Assembly: GCF_000757905.1 (NCBI RefSeq)
Contig: NZ_JRLH01000004.1
Direction: 5' to 3' (one strand)
Source: Arsenophonus nilaparvatae
GTDB lineage: Bacteria > Pseudomonadota > Gammaproteobacteria > Enterobacterales > Enterobacteriaceae
DNA length: 64,000 nt
A model generated the notes under the pieces. It was not told where the DNA came from and ran no database searches. It worked only from the letters and a program-made list of their open reading frames with translations. Made by a program: the position numbers and the translations under genes. Shown in pieces: positions 1 to 8,466 of this stretch (positions within the stretch are counted from its first letter, which is position 1; every line of letters begins with the position of its first letter).

Positions 1-67
1 ATAGTGATATGAGTTTATTTATCATTCAGCCCAGAAGGGGGAATTTACCTAGTCGATAAAATTAAAT

Positions 68-86
68 TGGCGATTAAAAATCGCCA
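68..86 (-). terminator. Hairpin downstream of rdgC
   Basis: Perfect 8-bp inverted repeat (TGGCGATT / AATCGCCA) with a 3-nt loop, starting 38 nt past the rdgC stop in the direction of transcription. On the minus strand it is followed by an A/T-rich stretch with short T runs, so it is a plausible but not strong intrinsic terminator. Confidence 0.5.
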
Positions 87-123
87 TTCCCAGTGATTTT
101 AGTGCATTAATAAGCCAATCACA

Positions 124-1032
124 TTAAGTATTCATTTCTGCACCTAAAGCATCAATTAGGCATTTTATCAATGCACTTATTTCGTTTGTCATCAAGATAT
201 AATCAGCATCAAAACGTTGGGCAAAATCTGTTTTATCAATATCATCATTTTGTTCTTTTATTAGATCACTAAATTTTAGTCTTTTAACAGTTCCATCGTC
301 CGAAAGAATGAATTGAATACGCTCATTTCTCCCCAATGCTAATTTTGTTACCCGTTTTTTAGCTTCAATATGGGCAATAATTTCATCGCTACATAAATCT
401 TGTTTTTTACAACGGATCACGCCCTCTTCTTCAACAGGTGCTTTTAATTCAGCTTCATCCAATAAACTAAAACCATTGGCTGGTTGGCCCGAGCGTAGCC
501 ACTTAGTTAATGTCAGTTCGATCGGATTTTGATAACTTAAAGGAACAACTGGCAGCGAACCTAATGTTTTACGTAAAAAAGCTAGGTTATCTTCAGCACG
601 CTTAGTACTGGCTGCATCTACGATAATCAGGTTATTGATTATATCTAACCAGATATAAGTATGACTGATTTTACTAAAAGCTCTGGGCAAAAGCGCATGA
701 ATTACTTCGTCTTTCAATGGATCTTTTTCGCTTTTTTTCAGTTTTCGCGCCTGAGCTGTTTCTAGTTTTTTAATTTTTGCTTGTAACTCTTGTTTGATAA
801 CTTGTGCTGGCAGCAGTTTTTCTTCTTTCTGTGCACAAAGTAGAATTTGATTATTAACCGAGTGTATTAGCGCTTCACTGTGAGGTCCCATCGGTGATGT
901 CCAACCTATTTTCATCATATCTTGGCTTCCGCATGGGCTATAAGCCAGTGTGGCAAGTTGTTTTTCAAGCTTATCGACGGATAATGTAAATTCCCGATTT
1001 AAGCGGTAGATCATTAAATTTTTAAACCACAT
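124..1032 (-). CDS. rdgC: Recombination-associated protein RdgC
   Basis: 302 residues, the usual family length (303 in E. coli). RdgC is a nucleoid-associated protein that forms a ring-shaped dimer on double-stranded DNA and limits RecA filament loading; this comes from family knowledge. The N-terminal MWFKNLMIYRL and the C-terminal half from about residue 230 (LALGRNERIQFILSDDGTVKRLKF) match the family. It reads away from the porin gene and ends in a hairpin. In E. coli the gene lies close to sbcCD and phoB, so it marks the left end of the same syntenic block, but sbcC and sbcD are not found here. The frame is intact. Confidence 0.95.
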   Translation of the reverse strand: MWFKNLMIYRLNREFTLSVDKLEKQLATLAYSPCGSQDMMKIGWTSPMGPHSEALIHSVNNQILLCAQKEEKLLPAQVIKQELQAKIKKLETAQARKLKKSEKDPLKDEVIHALLPRAFSKISHTYIWLDIINNLIIVDAASTKRAEDNLAFLRKTLGSLPVVPLSYQNPIELTLTKWLRSGQPANGFSLLDEAELKAPVEEEGVIRCKKQDLCSDEIIAHIEAKKRVTKLALGRNERIQFILSDDGTVKRLKFSDLIKEQNDDIDKTDFAQRFDADYILMTNEISALIKCLIDALGAEMNT

Positions 1033-1658
1033 CTCAAGGCTTCCTCGTTATTCCATTTCAAAAAATCGTGGATATAATAACGGATCACACCCTTCTACCC
1101 TAGTTTTCAATTGCAATTTTTATTGCTTAAGTCAATTTTAATGGGTTTTAACCATCTGGATATGTCACTCTTATCTTAAATAATAATGTATTTATAGTGA
1201 TAAATTGATTTTAAAATTAAACTTTTGCAATATAAGGTAATATTTTGTTATCCATTATGATTAAAATAAACTTCTAACAATAAAAGGATAATTTTAATAA
1301 TAAGAAAAAGAATAAAAACAATATCTTGTTTTACTGATTAAATTTAATAAATAGATTGATTAATTATAATATAATATTTTATGCCAATAAATATAATGTT
1401 ATTTTAAACATAAAAATAATTTTTTTATTGTATTATCACATTTGCTTTATTAGTAACTTGCTGATTTTATTTGTTAGTTTCTCATTTCACTAGTGGTGAG
1501 ATTTTAATAAACCCTTATTCTTTGTTTATTTTTCAAAATATTTTCTATTTATTATTTCAGTGTAAATTTTTAAATTACCTTAAAGCAAATTGATTAACTT
1601 TATTATTTGAAGTGAGATTTTTAAATTATTTTATTAGCTTAAATTAATGGGTGTTCTT
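1033..1658. other. AT-rich divergent intergenic region rdgC/porin
   Basis: About 620 nt without a supportable gene on either strand. It is extremely AT-rich with many T and A runs, and must hold the divergent promoters of rdgC and the porin gene. Long AT-rich upstream regions are typical of OmpR/H-NS-regulated porin genes, but I could not assign specific operators. Confidence 0.6.
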
Positions 1659-2831
1659 ATGGTAAGAAAATTAAAACCCATCATAACATTTATTGTTACT
1701 TTATCTTTAGCACAGATTACACAGGCAACAAGTATTTATGATGATCAATATACACGTTTTGATATTTATGGGCAGATTAGATTAATAAATAGTTGGGATA
1801 CTGAAAAGAATAAAACCATTATTGGTGATGATGGAAGCCGTATTGGTTTTTATGCCGAGCATAAATTGCCTCATGAGGTTAAAGTATTTGGCAATATTGA
1901 ATTAGGTTTAGATACGCAAAAATCGAATAGTAATAATCCCAACAGTCGGTTTGAACTCTATAATCGCGTTGGATATATTGGTGTTTCCCATGCAGAATAT
2001 GGTAAAGCACAATTTGGCCGTACTTATATGCCTATCGATTCCGTTGCAAAATCTAATTTAGGTTATAACAATACTGGAGTGCTTTATTTTGCTGATGTAC
2101 TAGGTCGTAATACCGGTATATCTTCCGGTTTTGTAGCGCAACAAAATGGTAATACCATCTATCGTGGTACTGGACAGGATAATTTTACCCTACGTTTACC
2201 TAATACAATTTTTTTAGAAACACCTGCATTTAAAGGCGTTACGCTAGCAGGCAGTTATTCTAGACCCGCAGAAGGCAGTGTTGAACGTGATTTCGGTGAT
2301 ATTATTCATGCATATTCATTGGGATTTTTTTATCAGAACGCTTTAGGTTTCGAACTGGCGACTGGTTGGGCAGAAGCGGTAGGCGAAAAAAACCAGACAG
2401 GAAAAAAACCGCAAGACAATATGTTTGCATTGGGTGTCAAATATGTTTTTCCTGATAAAACCGCTTCAATCGGGGTTGATTATGGTCGATTACAATCAAC
2501 TAATGTTGTGGTTGCAGGACAAAAACTATCGCCAACTGCAGTTACCGGGGATTGGGTAGCTCACCTTTATGGCATTACTGCAAAGTGGTACTGGCCTCAA
2601 TCCGAGACAGGCTTATATGCTGGTTATGAACTAAGATCGGGCGATAAAAAAACCTTTGACTATACAAAGCAGACTTATACGTTAGGGGTAGATAAAGACT
2701 TTGCAGTAATAAAAAGTTCGCAATTACTTTTATATATAGAGATGGCCTATAACCATGTTCATAGTAAAAATCACGCTTACGAAAAAGATAATTGGCTTTT
2801 GGTTGAGACCGGTCTACGTTTCTTTTTCTAA
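1659..2831 (+). CDS. General trimeric porin (OmpC/OmpF-type)
   Basis: Outer-membrane 16-stranded beta-barrel porin for passive diffusion of small hydrophilic solutes. From the start at 1659 the N-terminus is a clear signal peptide (MVRKLKP, a hydrophobic core, then cleavage after ITQA, before TSIYDD). The mature part begins FDIYGQIRL, like the first strand of enterobacterial porins, and contains the strand-3 region GYIGVSHAEYGKAQFGR. The protein ends in FFF with terminal Phe, the signal used by the BAM complex. An ATG at 1647 would add four residues (MGVL) and give a poorer signal peptide. It stands alone between rdgC and a nitroreductase, where E. coli has mak, araJ and sbcCD. I cannot assign it to OmpC, OmpF or PhoE. 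Confidence 0.88.
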   Translation: MVRKLKPIITFIVTLSLAQITQATSIYDDQYTRFDIYGQIRLINSWDTEKNKTIIGDDGSRIGFYAEHKLPHEVKVFGNIELGLDTQKSNSNNPNSRFELYNRVGYIGVSHAEYGKAQFGRTYMPIDSVAKSNLGYNNTGVLYFADVLGRNTGISSGFVAQQNGNTIYRGTGQDNFTLRLPNTIFLETPAFKGVTLAGSYSRPAEGSVERDFGDIIHAYSLGFFYQNALGFELATGWAEAVGEKNQTGKKPQDNMFALGVKYVFPDKTASIGVDYGRLQSTNVVVAGQKLSPTAVTGDWVAHLYGITAKWYWPQSETGLYAGYELRSGDKKTFDYTKQTYTLGVDKDFAVIKSSQLLLYIEMAYNHVHSKNHAYEKDNWLLVETGLRFFF

Positions 2832-2902
2832 TCAAATCGGTAAATATTTACCTTATTGGTCAAAGTGATTTAGTTTATTACATAAAAGTAAAAATTAATA
2901 AC

Positions 2903-2932
2903 AACAGCCATTTTGGCTGTTATTTTTTATTT
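2903..2932 (+). terminator. Intrinsic terminator of the porin gene
   Basis: 8-bp perfect stem (AACAGCCA / TGGCTGTT) with a 3-nt loop, followed by ATTTTTTATTTT. It begins 71 nt after the porin stop codon. Confidence 0.88.
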
Positions 2933-3094
2933 TCGATTCAATGACCAGAGTTAATATATTTGGCAAACTTTATCTTATTAATTGATATCTTATTGCTATA
3001 AGAATGACACTAAAAAACATTTAGTTTTGTTACCCTAATGCCGTTTTGCTAATAGTTGTGACTATGGGCAAAATAAATTTTGCCGCAAATTGAG

Positions 3095-3703
3095 TTAATT
3101 TTTTCCAAAGACTTTGAAACGCACGTCATCGTCAATATATGTTTTTTCATTGGCTGGTTGTTTAATTGCACCAAAAACTAATTGAGCGCGTAATTTCCAA
3201 GAGTTTGGGATATGCCAACTGGCATGCACTTTTTCATCAATTAATGGATTGTAGTGTTGTAGTGATGCGCCCACTTTTTCTTGCGCCAGGCTAGTCCAAA
3301 CCGCATATTGTGCCATACCACTACTCCGTTCTGACCAAACTGGAAAATTATCGGCATAAAGTGGAAATTTTTGCTGTAATTGTTCGATAACATTTTGTTC
3401 TTCAAAAAATAATACCGTACCTGCGCCGGCAGCAAAGCTATCGATTTTTTTCTCTGTCGTGGTAAATATCTCTTTAGCCACAATTTCTTTTAGTGTTTCT
3501 TTGGTAATGTTATGCCACAGTTTTTTATGTTCATCACCAAATAGAATAACTACACGCGATGTTTGCGAATTAAATGAAGAGGGCGTTTCTTTAACCGCTT
3601 CTTTAACCAATGTAATAAGTCTTTCTTCAGAGATAGGTAATAAATTATCTATATTATAAATGGTTCTTCGTTTTTTCATCATTTCAATAAATTTGTTTGG
3701 CAT
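3095..3703 (-). CDS. Nitroreductase-family FMN oxidoreductase
   Basis: 202 residues, typical for the short nitroreductases related to yeast Frm2/Hbn1 and bacterial oxidoreductases of that subgroup. The N-terminal KKRRTIYNI (about residues 10-18) is the phosphate-binding Arg region for FMN. SSFNSQTSRVVILFG (about 42-56) and GASLQHYNPLID (about 144-155) are the conserved cofactor-contact segments. It is cytosolic, with no signal peptide. The exact substrate cannot be deduced; relatives reduce nitro compounds or participate in redox or fatty-acid-linked stress responses. The start is supported by an AAGGA ribosome-binding site about 7 nt upstream. It is a single-gene unit, absent from this position in E. 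coli. Confidence 0.85.
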   Translation of the reverse strand: MPNKFIEMMKKRRTIYNIDNLLPISEERLITLVKEAVKETPSSFNSQTSRVVILFGDEHKKLWHNITKETLKEIVAKEIFTTTEKKIDSFAAGAGTVLFFEEQNVIEQLQQKFPLYADNFPVWSERSSGMAQYAVWTSLAQEKVGASLQHYNPLIDEKVHASWHIPNSWKLRAQLVFGAIKQPANEKTYIDDDVRFKVFGKN

Positions 3704-3913
3704 TATATTTTCCTTATATTAATAAGGTCATAAATTAATTATGGGTAGATAGGTTATTGATAACTATAATCTGGTCGATAAAAAATCATAGATAAAAATT
3801 TTAACCATATCGTTCAAAAATTCAGTTATTAATTAATTTTGTGAATTAGATATCAAATCTCATATCTCATATTCAGCCTGAAAATTTGCAACTTGACGAA
3901 ATTCGCCACAATA

Positions 3914-3944
3914 TTTCATAAAATGGTCATAAATATGAAATAAT
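3914..3944 (+). promoter_or_regulatory. Pho box and -10 of phoBR
   Basis: Two 11-bp direct-repeat units TTTCATA-AAAT (3914-3924) and GGTCATA-AATA (3925-3935) each match the PhoB half-site TGTCATA with one mismatch at the expected period. A possible -10 (AATAAT, 3939-3944) follows. As I recall it, the E. coli phoB promoter carries the same TTTCATAAAT / TGTCATAAAT arrangement. It lies 43 nt upstream of the phoB start, so autoregulation by PhoB is the ancestral wiring. Confidence 0.75.
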
Positions 3945-3986
3945 GGCGCCTACTAATTTGATAATGAAATAATGATAGGATCAATC

Positions 3987-4666
3987 ATGGTAAGACGTAT
4001 TCTGGTCGTCGAAGATGAAACCGCGATCCGTGAGATAGTTTGCTTTGTATTAGAACAGAATGGATTCCAAACCATTGAGGCTGATGATTATGATTCAGCT
4101 ATTGTGCAGCTTATCCGGCACTCATCTTGCTAGATTGGATGATCCCGGGTGGTTCGGGTATCCAGCTTATTGCCCATATAAAGCGTGATCAACTGATCCG
4201 AAATATCCCGATTATGATGTTAACTGCAAGGGGAGAAGAAGAAGATCGGGTGCGAGGTTTAGAAATTGGGGCAGATGATTATCTGACAAAACCTTTTTCA
4301 CCTAAAGAGCTGATTGCTAGAGTAAATGCAATTTTGCGTCGCGTTTCAGCTATGGTTAGCGACAATGTTATTGAAATGAAGGGGTTGAAGCTAGATCCTA
4401 CCTCTCATCGGGTAACGAGTGATACAACGTCGATAGAAATGGGGCCGACAGAATACAAATTACTGCATTTTTTTATGACCCATCCAGAACGAGTTTATAA
4501 TCGTGAGCAATTATTAAATTATGTTTGGGGTGTGAATATTTATGTTGAGGATCGGACAGTAGATGTGCATATTCGTCGTTTACGTAAAGCACTTGCTGTG
4601 GGTGGTCATGATAAAATGATCCAGACAGTTCGAGGTACAGGCTATCGTTTCTCTGTCCGTTATTGA
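3987..4666 (+). pseudogene. phoB: phoB response regulator, frameshifted
   Basis: Phosphate-regulon response regulator broken in its receiver domain. Translation from ATG 3987 gives a normal PhoB start (MVRRILVVEDETAIRE) for 42 codons, then leaves frame and stops at TAG 4131-4133. The remainder is intact in another frame from about 4112 to 4666: YPALILLDWMIPGG with the phospho-acceptor Asp, TARGEEEDRVRG, KPFSPKEL, then the winged-helix OmpR-type DNA-binding domain ending VRGTGYRF. Relative to the 229-residue E. coli protein exactly 10 nt are missing at the junction, a real deletion rather than a homopolymer read error. Re-initiation at TTG 4127 or ATG 4139 could make a fragment with the DNA-binding domain but no complete receiver; whether this occurs is unknown. 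Confidence 0.88.
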
Positions 4667-4691
4667 TTGTTGGTTATAAGGAAAAGTCGGC

Positions 4692-5999
4692 GTGCTTGAA
4701 CGTTTGTCGTGGAAAAAATTAGTGGTTGTTCTGATTTTATTCTGTTTACCGGCATGTGGATTATCACTTTTTATTGGTCATCTATCTTGGTTGCTCGTGA
4801 TTTCATTATTAGCCGCTTTGTGTTGGCATAGTTATCATTTACTGAAATTATCTGATTGGCTTTGGCTTGAACGTCGTTTATTGCCACCAACTGGACAAGG
4901 TGTTTGGGAGCCGATTTTTTATGGTATTTATCAATTACAGCAACGCAATCGTAAACGTCGGCGTGAATTGGTACAGATTATTAGGCGATTTCGGAGTGGT
5001 GCAGAATCTTTGCCTGATGCAGTTATTATCATGACAGCAGAAGGTAATATTGTTTGGTGTAATCGTTTAGCTGAATATTTATTAGGGTTTCGTTGGCCAG
5101 AGGATAGTGGGCAATCTATTTTCAATTTACTCCGCTATCCTGATTTCAACCGTTATTTTATGTTAGCCGACTATTCTGTGCCGTTTACGATAGCGTTAAA
5201 TAACGGTGCGATGGTTGAATTTCAAATTATGTCTTATATTGACGACCAATTATTGATGGTTGCAAAAGACATAACGGAAAAGGTGAAATTGGAAAAATTA
5301 CGCGGCGAATTTTTTGCTAATGCTAATCATGAATTACGTACACCATTAACTGTTTTACAAGGTTATTTGGAAATCATGGATGAGCAAATCGATAGTCATT
5401 CGGCTAACAAAAAAGCTTTACACTCAATGCGTGAACAATTGGCACGCATGGATAGTTTAATTAAACAATTACTTCAGCTTTCCCGCATTGAAATAGCACC
5501 ACATATTAATTTGAATGAGCAGATAAATATTCCGGCAATGCTAAATACAATAAAACAAGATGTAATAAATTTAAGCTTGGGAAAGCATGAAATTATTTTT
5601 GATGTGGATAAAAAATTACAAGTTTATGGTAATGAAGAGCAACTGAGAAGTGCCATTTCAAATCTTATCTATAATGCGATTAACCATACACCGATTGGAA
5701 CATCTATTCATATTGGTTGGCAACAAATTAAACAGGGAGCACTTTTTTCTATTCGCGATAATGGTCCGGGAATTGCTTCAGTGCATTTGACTCGGTTAAC
5801 CGAACGTTTTTATCGAGCAGATAAATCGCGTTCACGTCAAATGGGGGGGGGTAGCGGATTGGGATTGGCAATTGTCAAACATGCATTAATACACCACCAT
5901 TCCCAATTAGATATTGAAAGTCAATTAGGTAAGGGGTCGGTGTTTAGTTTTATTTTACCGTCTAGTTTAATTGTAACAACAAAAAATGGCCAAAATTAA
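4692..5999 (+). CDS. phoR: Phosphate regulon sensor histidine kinase PhoR
   Basis: 435 residues (431 in E. coli), inner-membrane sensor kinase that phosphorylates PhoB when phosphate is low. The GTG start at 4692 is preceded by AAGGA. Two hydrophobic helices lie within residues 8-50, followed by a PAS-like segment (about 95-195). The H-box HELRTPL has the phospho-accepting His at residue 213. The N-box is NLIYNAINHTP, the G1 box DNGPGIA and the G2 box GSGLGLAIV. The kinase appears intact although its partner phoB is frameshifted just upstream. Oddity: a run of nine G (5843-5851) encodes Met-Gly-Gly-Gly before the G2 box, one Gly more than in E. coli, in a very AT-rich gene. Confidence 0.94.
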   Translation: MLERLSWKKLVVVLILFCLPACGLSLFIGHLSWLLVISLLAALCWHSYHLLKLSDWLWLERRLLPPTGQGVWEPIFYGIYQLQQRNRKRRRELVQIIRRFRSGAESLPDAVIIMTAEGNIVWCNRLAEYLLGFRWPEDSGQSIFNLLRYPDFNRYFMLADYSVPFTIALNNGAMVEFQIMSYIDDQLLMVAKDITEKVKLEKLRGEFFANANHELRTPLTVLQGYLEIMDEQIDSHSANKKALHSMREQLARMDSLIKQLLQLSRIEIAPHINLNEQINIPAMLNTIKQDVINLSLGKHEIIFDVDKKLQVYGNEEQLRSAISNLIYNAINHTPIGTSIHIGWQQIKQGALFSIRDNGPGIASVHLTRLTERFYRADKSRSRQMGGGSGLGLAIVKHALIHHHSQLDIESQLGKGSVFSFILPSSLIVTTKNGQN

Positions 6000-6373
6000 A
6001 TTTCATTTGCTGAATTTTAGTTAAACAGATTTAGCTAAATAATGCATTTGCATGAATAGATGTTAGTGTTGATTGAATTTTATACAAATCATATAACGTA
6101 TATTGAGTAAACACTAAAACCAATCACTAAATAAAAAATTTATTTAAGATGTTTATTCTGCTTTTTCGATTTACTATTGCCTTTTATCATTATAAAAGTT
6201 TTACTTGTAGTCTGTTATTGGCGGATTTTTCTGTTTTTACTAAATTTATCAGGTTAATTAAATATTCTTATTGATTAAAAATCAGCAGAGATCAGCGTCA
6301 ATAAATAATAAGTGGTTTAGGTTTTGGTTCTACTTAAGCTGAATTATAAATAACAACAAATTAACAAATAATT
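6000..6373. other. Intergenic phoR-brnQ
   Basis: 374 nt, AT-rich, with no supportable gene on either strand. There is no clear terminator after phoR, and no brnQ promoter could be fixed with confidence. Confidence 0.5.
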
Positions 6374-7678
6374 ATGGCATATCGTTTAACATCTCGAGAT
6401 ATTTTAGCATTAGGGTTTATGACCTTTGCGTTATTTGTAGGGGCAGGAAATATTATTTTTCCTCCTATGGTTGGATTGCAAGCTGGTGAACAAGTATGGA
6501 CAGCGGCAGCTGGATTTCTGCTAACAGGTGTCGGTTTGCCTGTTATTGCAGTTATTGCGCTAGCAAAAGTAGGTGGTGGCATCGAACAGCTTAGTGCTCC
6601 AATTGGTAAATGTGCGGGGTTATTGTTAGCCATTGTCGCCTATTTATCTGTTGGGCCATTATTTGCCACACCTCGTACGGCAACAGTTTCTTATGAAGTC
6701 GGAATTGCCCCACTAGTAGGCGGTGTTTCATCAATTTCATTGTTTATCTATAGCCTAGTTTATTTTGCTGTGGTGATAGTTATTTCACTCTATCCAGGAC
6801 GACTACTCGATAGCGTAGGGCATATCTTAGCGCCAATAAAAATGCTTGCATTGGCTATTTTGGGCATTGCTGCGGTACTTTGGCCGGCAGGTGAACCCAT
6901 TATATCAACGCCATCATATACTGAAATGGCATTTTCTAATGGTTTTATTAATGGTTATCTGACAATGGATACCTTGGGTGCGATGGTGTTTGGCATTGTT
7001 ATTGTTAATGCTGCCCGTTCACGTGGTGTCGAAAATTCTGCTCTTTTAACCCGTTATACCATGTGGGCTGGATTAATTGCCGGCGTGTTATTAACATTGG
7101 TTTATGTTTCACTGTTTAAACTGGGTGAGAATAGTGGCACCTTATTACCTAATGCCAGCAATGGTGCTGATATTTTGCATGCCTATGTGCAACATACTTT
7201 TGGTAATTTTGGTAGCTTTTTCTTAGCGATACTCATTTTTGTTGCTTGTCTGGTAACTGCGGTTGGGCTCACTTGTGCTTGCGCGGAATTTTTTGCGCTT
7301 TATGTGCCGATTTCTTATCGTAAATTAGTCTGGATACTTGGCATCTTTTCTATGGTGATCTCGAATTTAGGATTGAGTAAACTGATTGAATTTTCTATTC
7401 CTGTATTAATCGCGATTTATCCACCATGTATTATATTGATTTTAATGAGTTTTACCTTGAAATGGTGGAAGTGCCCATCCAGGGTGGTTGCGCCAACTAT
7501 GTTGACCAGCCTAATCTTTGGCTTATTAGGTGCGATGAAATCTTCTGAGCTTTTGCAAGCATTTATTCCTGATGTTGCGAAGAAATTACCATTTTATGTT
7601 CATGATTTAGCCTGGTTGGTACCTTCATTAATCGTTTTAGTGATTTTTGCACTCTATGATCGTATTAGCACTAAATAA
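6374..7678 (+). CDS. brnQ: Branched-chain amino acid transporter BrnQ
   Basis: 434 residues (439 in E. coli), LIVCS-family inner-membrane symporter that imports leucine, isoleucine and valine with Na+ or H+. The whole length is hydrophobic, with about 12 predicted membrane segments. The conserved N-terminal motif ALGFMTFALFVGAGNIIFPP sits at residues 11-30, and LSVGPLFATPRTATVSYEVG follows near residue 92. It lies directly after phoR as in E. coli, but proY and malZ, which normally follow, are missing. It ends in a strong hairpin shared with acpH. Confidence 0.95.
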   Translation: MAYRLTSRDILALGFMTFALFVGAGNIIFPPMVGLQAGEQVWTAAAGFLLTGVGLPVIAVIALAKVGGGIEQLSAPIGKCAGLLLAIVAYLSVGPLFATPRTATVSYEVGIAPLVGGVSSISLFIYSLVYFAVVIVISLYPGRLLDSVGHILAPIKMLALAILGIAAVLWPAGEPIISTPSYTEMAFSNGFINGYLTMDTLGAMVFGIVIVNAARSRGVENSALLTRYTMWAGLIAGVLLTLVYVSLFKLGENSGTLLPNASNGADILHAYVQHTFGNFGSFFLAILIFVACLVTAVGLTCACAEFFALYVPISYRKLVWILGIFSMVISNLGLSKLIEFSIPVLIAIYPPCIILILMSFTLKWWKCPSRVVAPTMLTSLIFGLLGAMKSSELLQAFIPDVAKKLPFYVHDLAWLVPSLIVLVIFALYDRISTK

Positions 7679-7722
7679 CACTGATATAAAGCGAGCTACC
7701 TAAAGAGTGTTATTTAATCGGT

Positions 7723-7762
7723 AATAAACCCTAGCCTCTAATCAGCTAGGGTTTATTTGTTT
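7723..7762. terminator. Bidirectional terminator brnQ / acpH
   Basis: 13-bp perfect inverted repeat AATAAACCCTAGC / GCTAGGGTTTATT with a 9-nt loop between the convergent genes. The plus-strand side is followed by TGTTTTC. The right arm overlaps the last codons of acpH, so for that gene it folds on its own 3' end. Confidence 0.85.
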
Positions 7763-8360
7763 TCATTAATGGCGCTCTTTTTTCTGATAGAGTTTCGGCA
7801 AAAGCGATCATTGCTGGATAAAGTTGCCAAAAAAAAGCAGAAAAATCACGGTAATGCAGAATAAAATCATCAAAGGAGCCGATTAAATTAGCCAGTTTAG
7901 GACGCCTGCGCGCCATGCTGTTTAATACATTATTAATATATTCAGGTTTTGCATAATGGATCAGCCAGTTTTGTGACCATAAATACTCATTTAACTCTTG
8001 AAATTTTTCTGGGGTATAATATAGGTTTGGTTCAATTTGCTGGCGAGCATAATGAACAAATTGGGGTAGAGTCTGTTTTGCTTCGATTTGATCCCAATAT
8101 AAAGCGAGAAAATGATCCCAAACTAAATCGAGAGTGATCGCTGCGACTCGGCGGTATGGCGGTCGAAAAAGTTGCTTGGCATTAATCACAATGGGGTGCT
8201 GGTCGGTGAATTTATCTACCTGACGATGCATTCTGATCCCGGCCACAACATCTGGTGAATATAAGCCTTCAGGATCACCGCGAACGAAATCCGCCATTAA
8301 ATTTCCTAATAAGGAACTTTGTGCTCGTTGAGCTAAATGTAAGTGTGCAAGAAAATTCAT
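7746..8360 (-). CDS. acpH: Acyl carrier protein phosphodiesterase AcpH
   Basis: 204 residues (193 in E. coli). AcpH removes the 4'-phosphopantetheine group from acyl carrier protein and belongs to the HD-like hydrolases. The diagnostic N-terminus MNFLAHLHLAQR, GNLMADFVRG (about 20-29), GIRMHRQVDKFTD (about 41-53) and the metal-site-like LDLVWDHFLA (about 78-87) are all present. The extra length is a divergent C-terminal tail (SEKRAPLMKTNKP) that overlaps the terminator hairpin. It converges with brnQ and diverges from queA. Confidence 0.92.
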   Translation of the reverse strand: MNFLAHLHLAQRAQSSLLGNLMADFVRGDPEGLYSPDVVAGIRMHRQVDKFTDQHPIVINAKQLFRPPYRRVAAITLDLVWDHFLALYWDQIEAKQTLPQFVHYARQQIEPNLYYTPEKFQELNEYLWSQNWLIHYAKPEYINNVLNSMARRRPKLANLIGSFDDFILHYRDFSAFFWQLYPAMIAFAETLSEKRAPLMKTNKP

Positions 8361-8422
8361 AGTGTCATTATAAGTGAATTTTTAATTTTCGTGATGCTTA
8401 TTTGTTGCACTGTTTTTATCGC

Positions 8423-8439
8423 CGCACTAGACTAGTGCG
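8423..8439. promoter_or_regulatory. 17-bp perfect palindrome between acpH and queA
   Basis: CGCACTAG-A-CTAGTGCG, symmetric about a single central base, in the 106-nt divergent acpH/queA region. It could be a protein-binding operator or a short hairpin; no regulator is assigned. Confidence 0.35.
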
Positions 8440-8466
8440 CTTGTTTTGATCAAATAGTGTAAAGAA

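Noticed and set aside
2575..2835. Open frame antisense to the 3' end of the porin gene
   Set aside because: Lies wholly inside the conserved porin barrel coding sequence; no ribosome-binding site or family resemblance.
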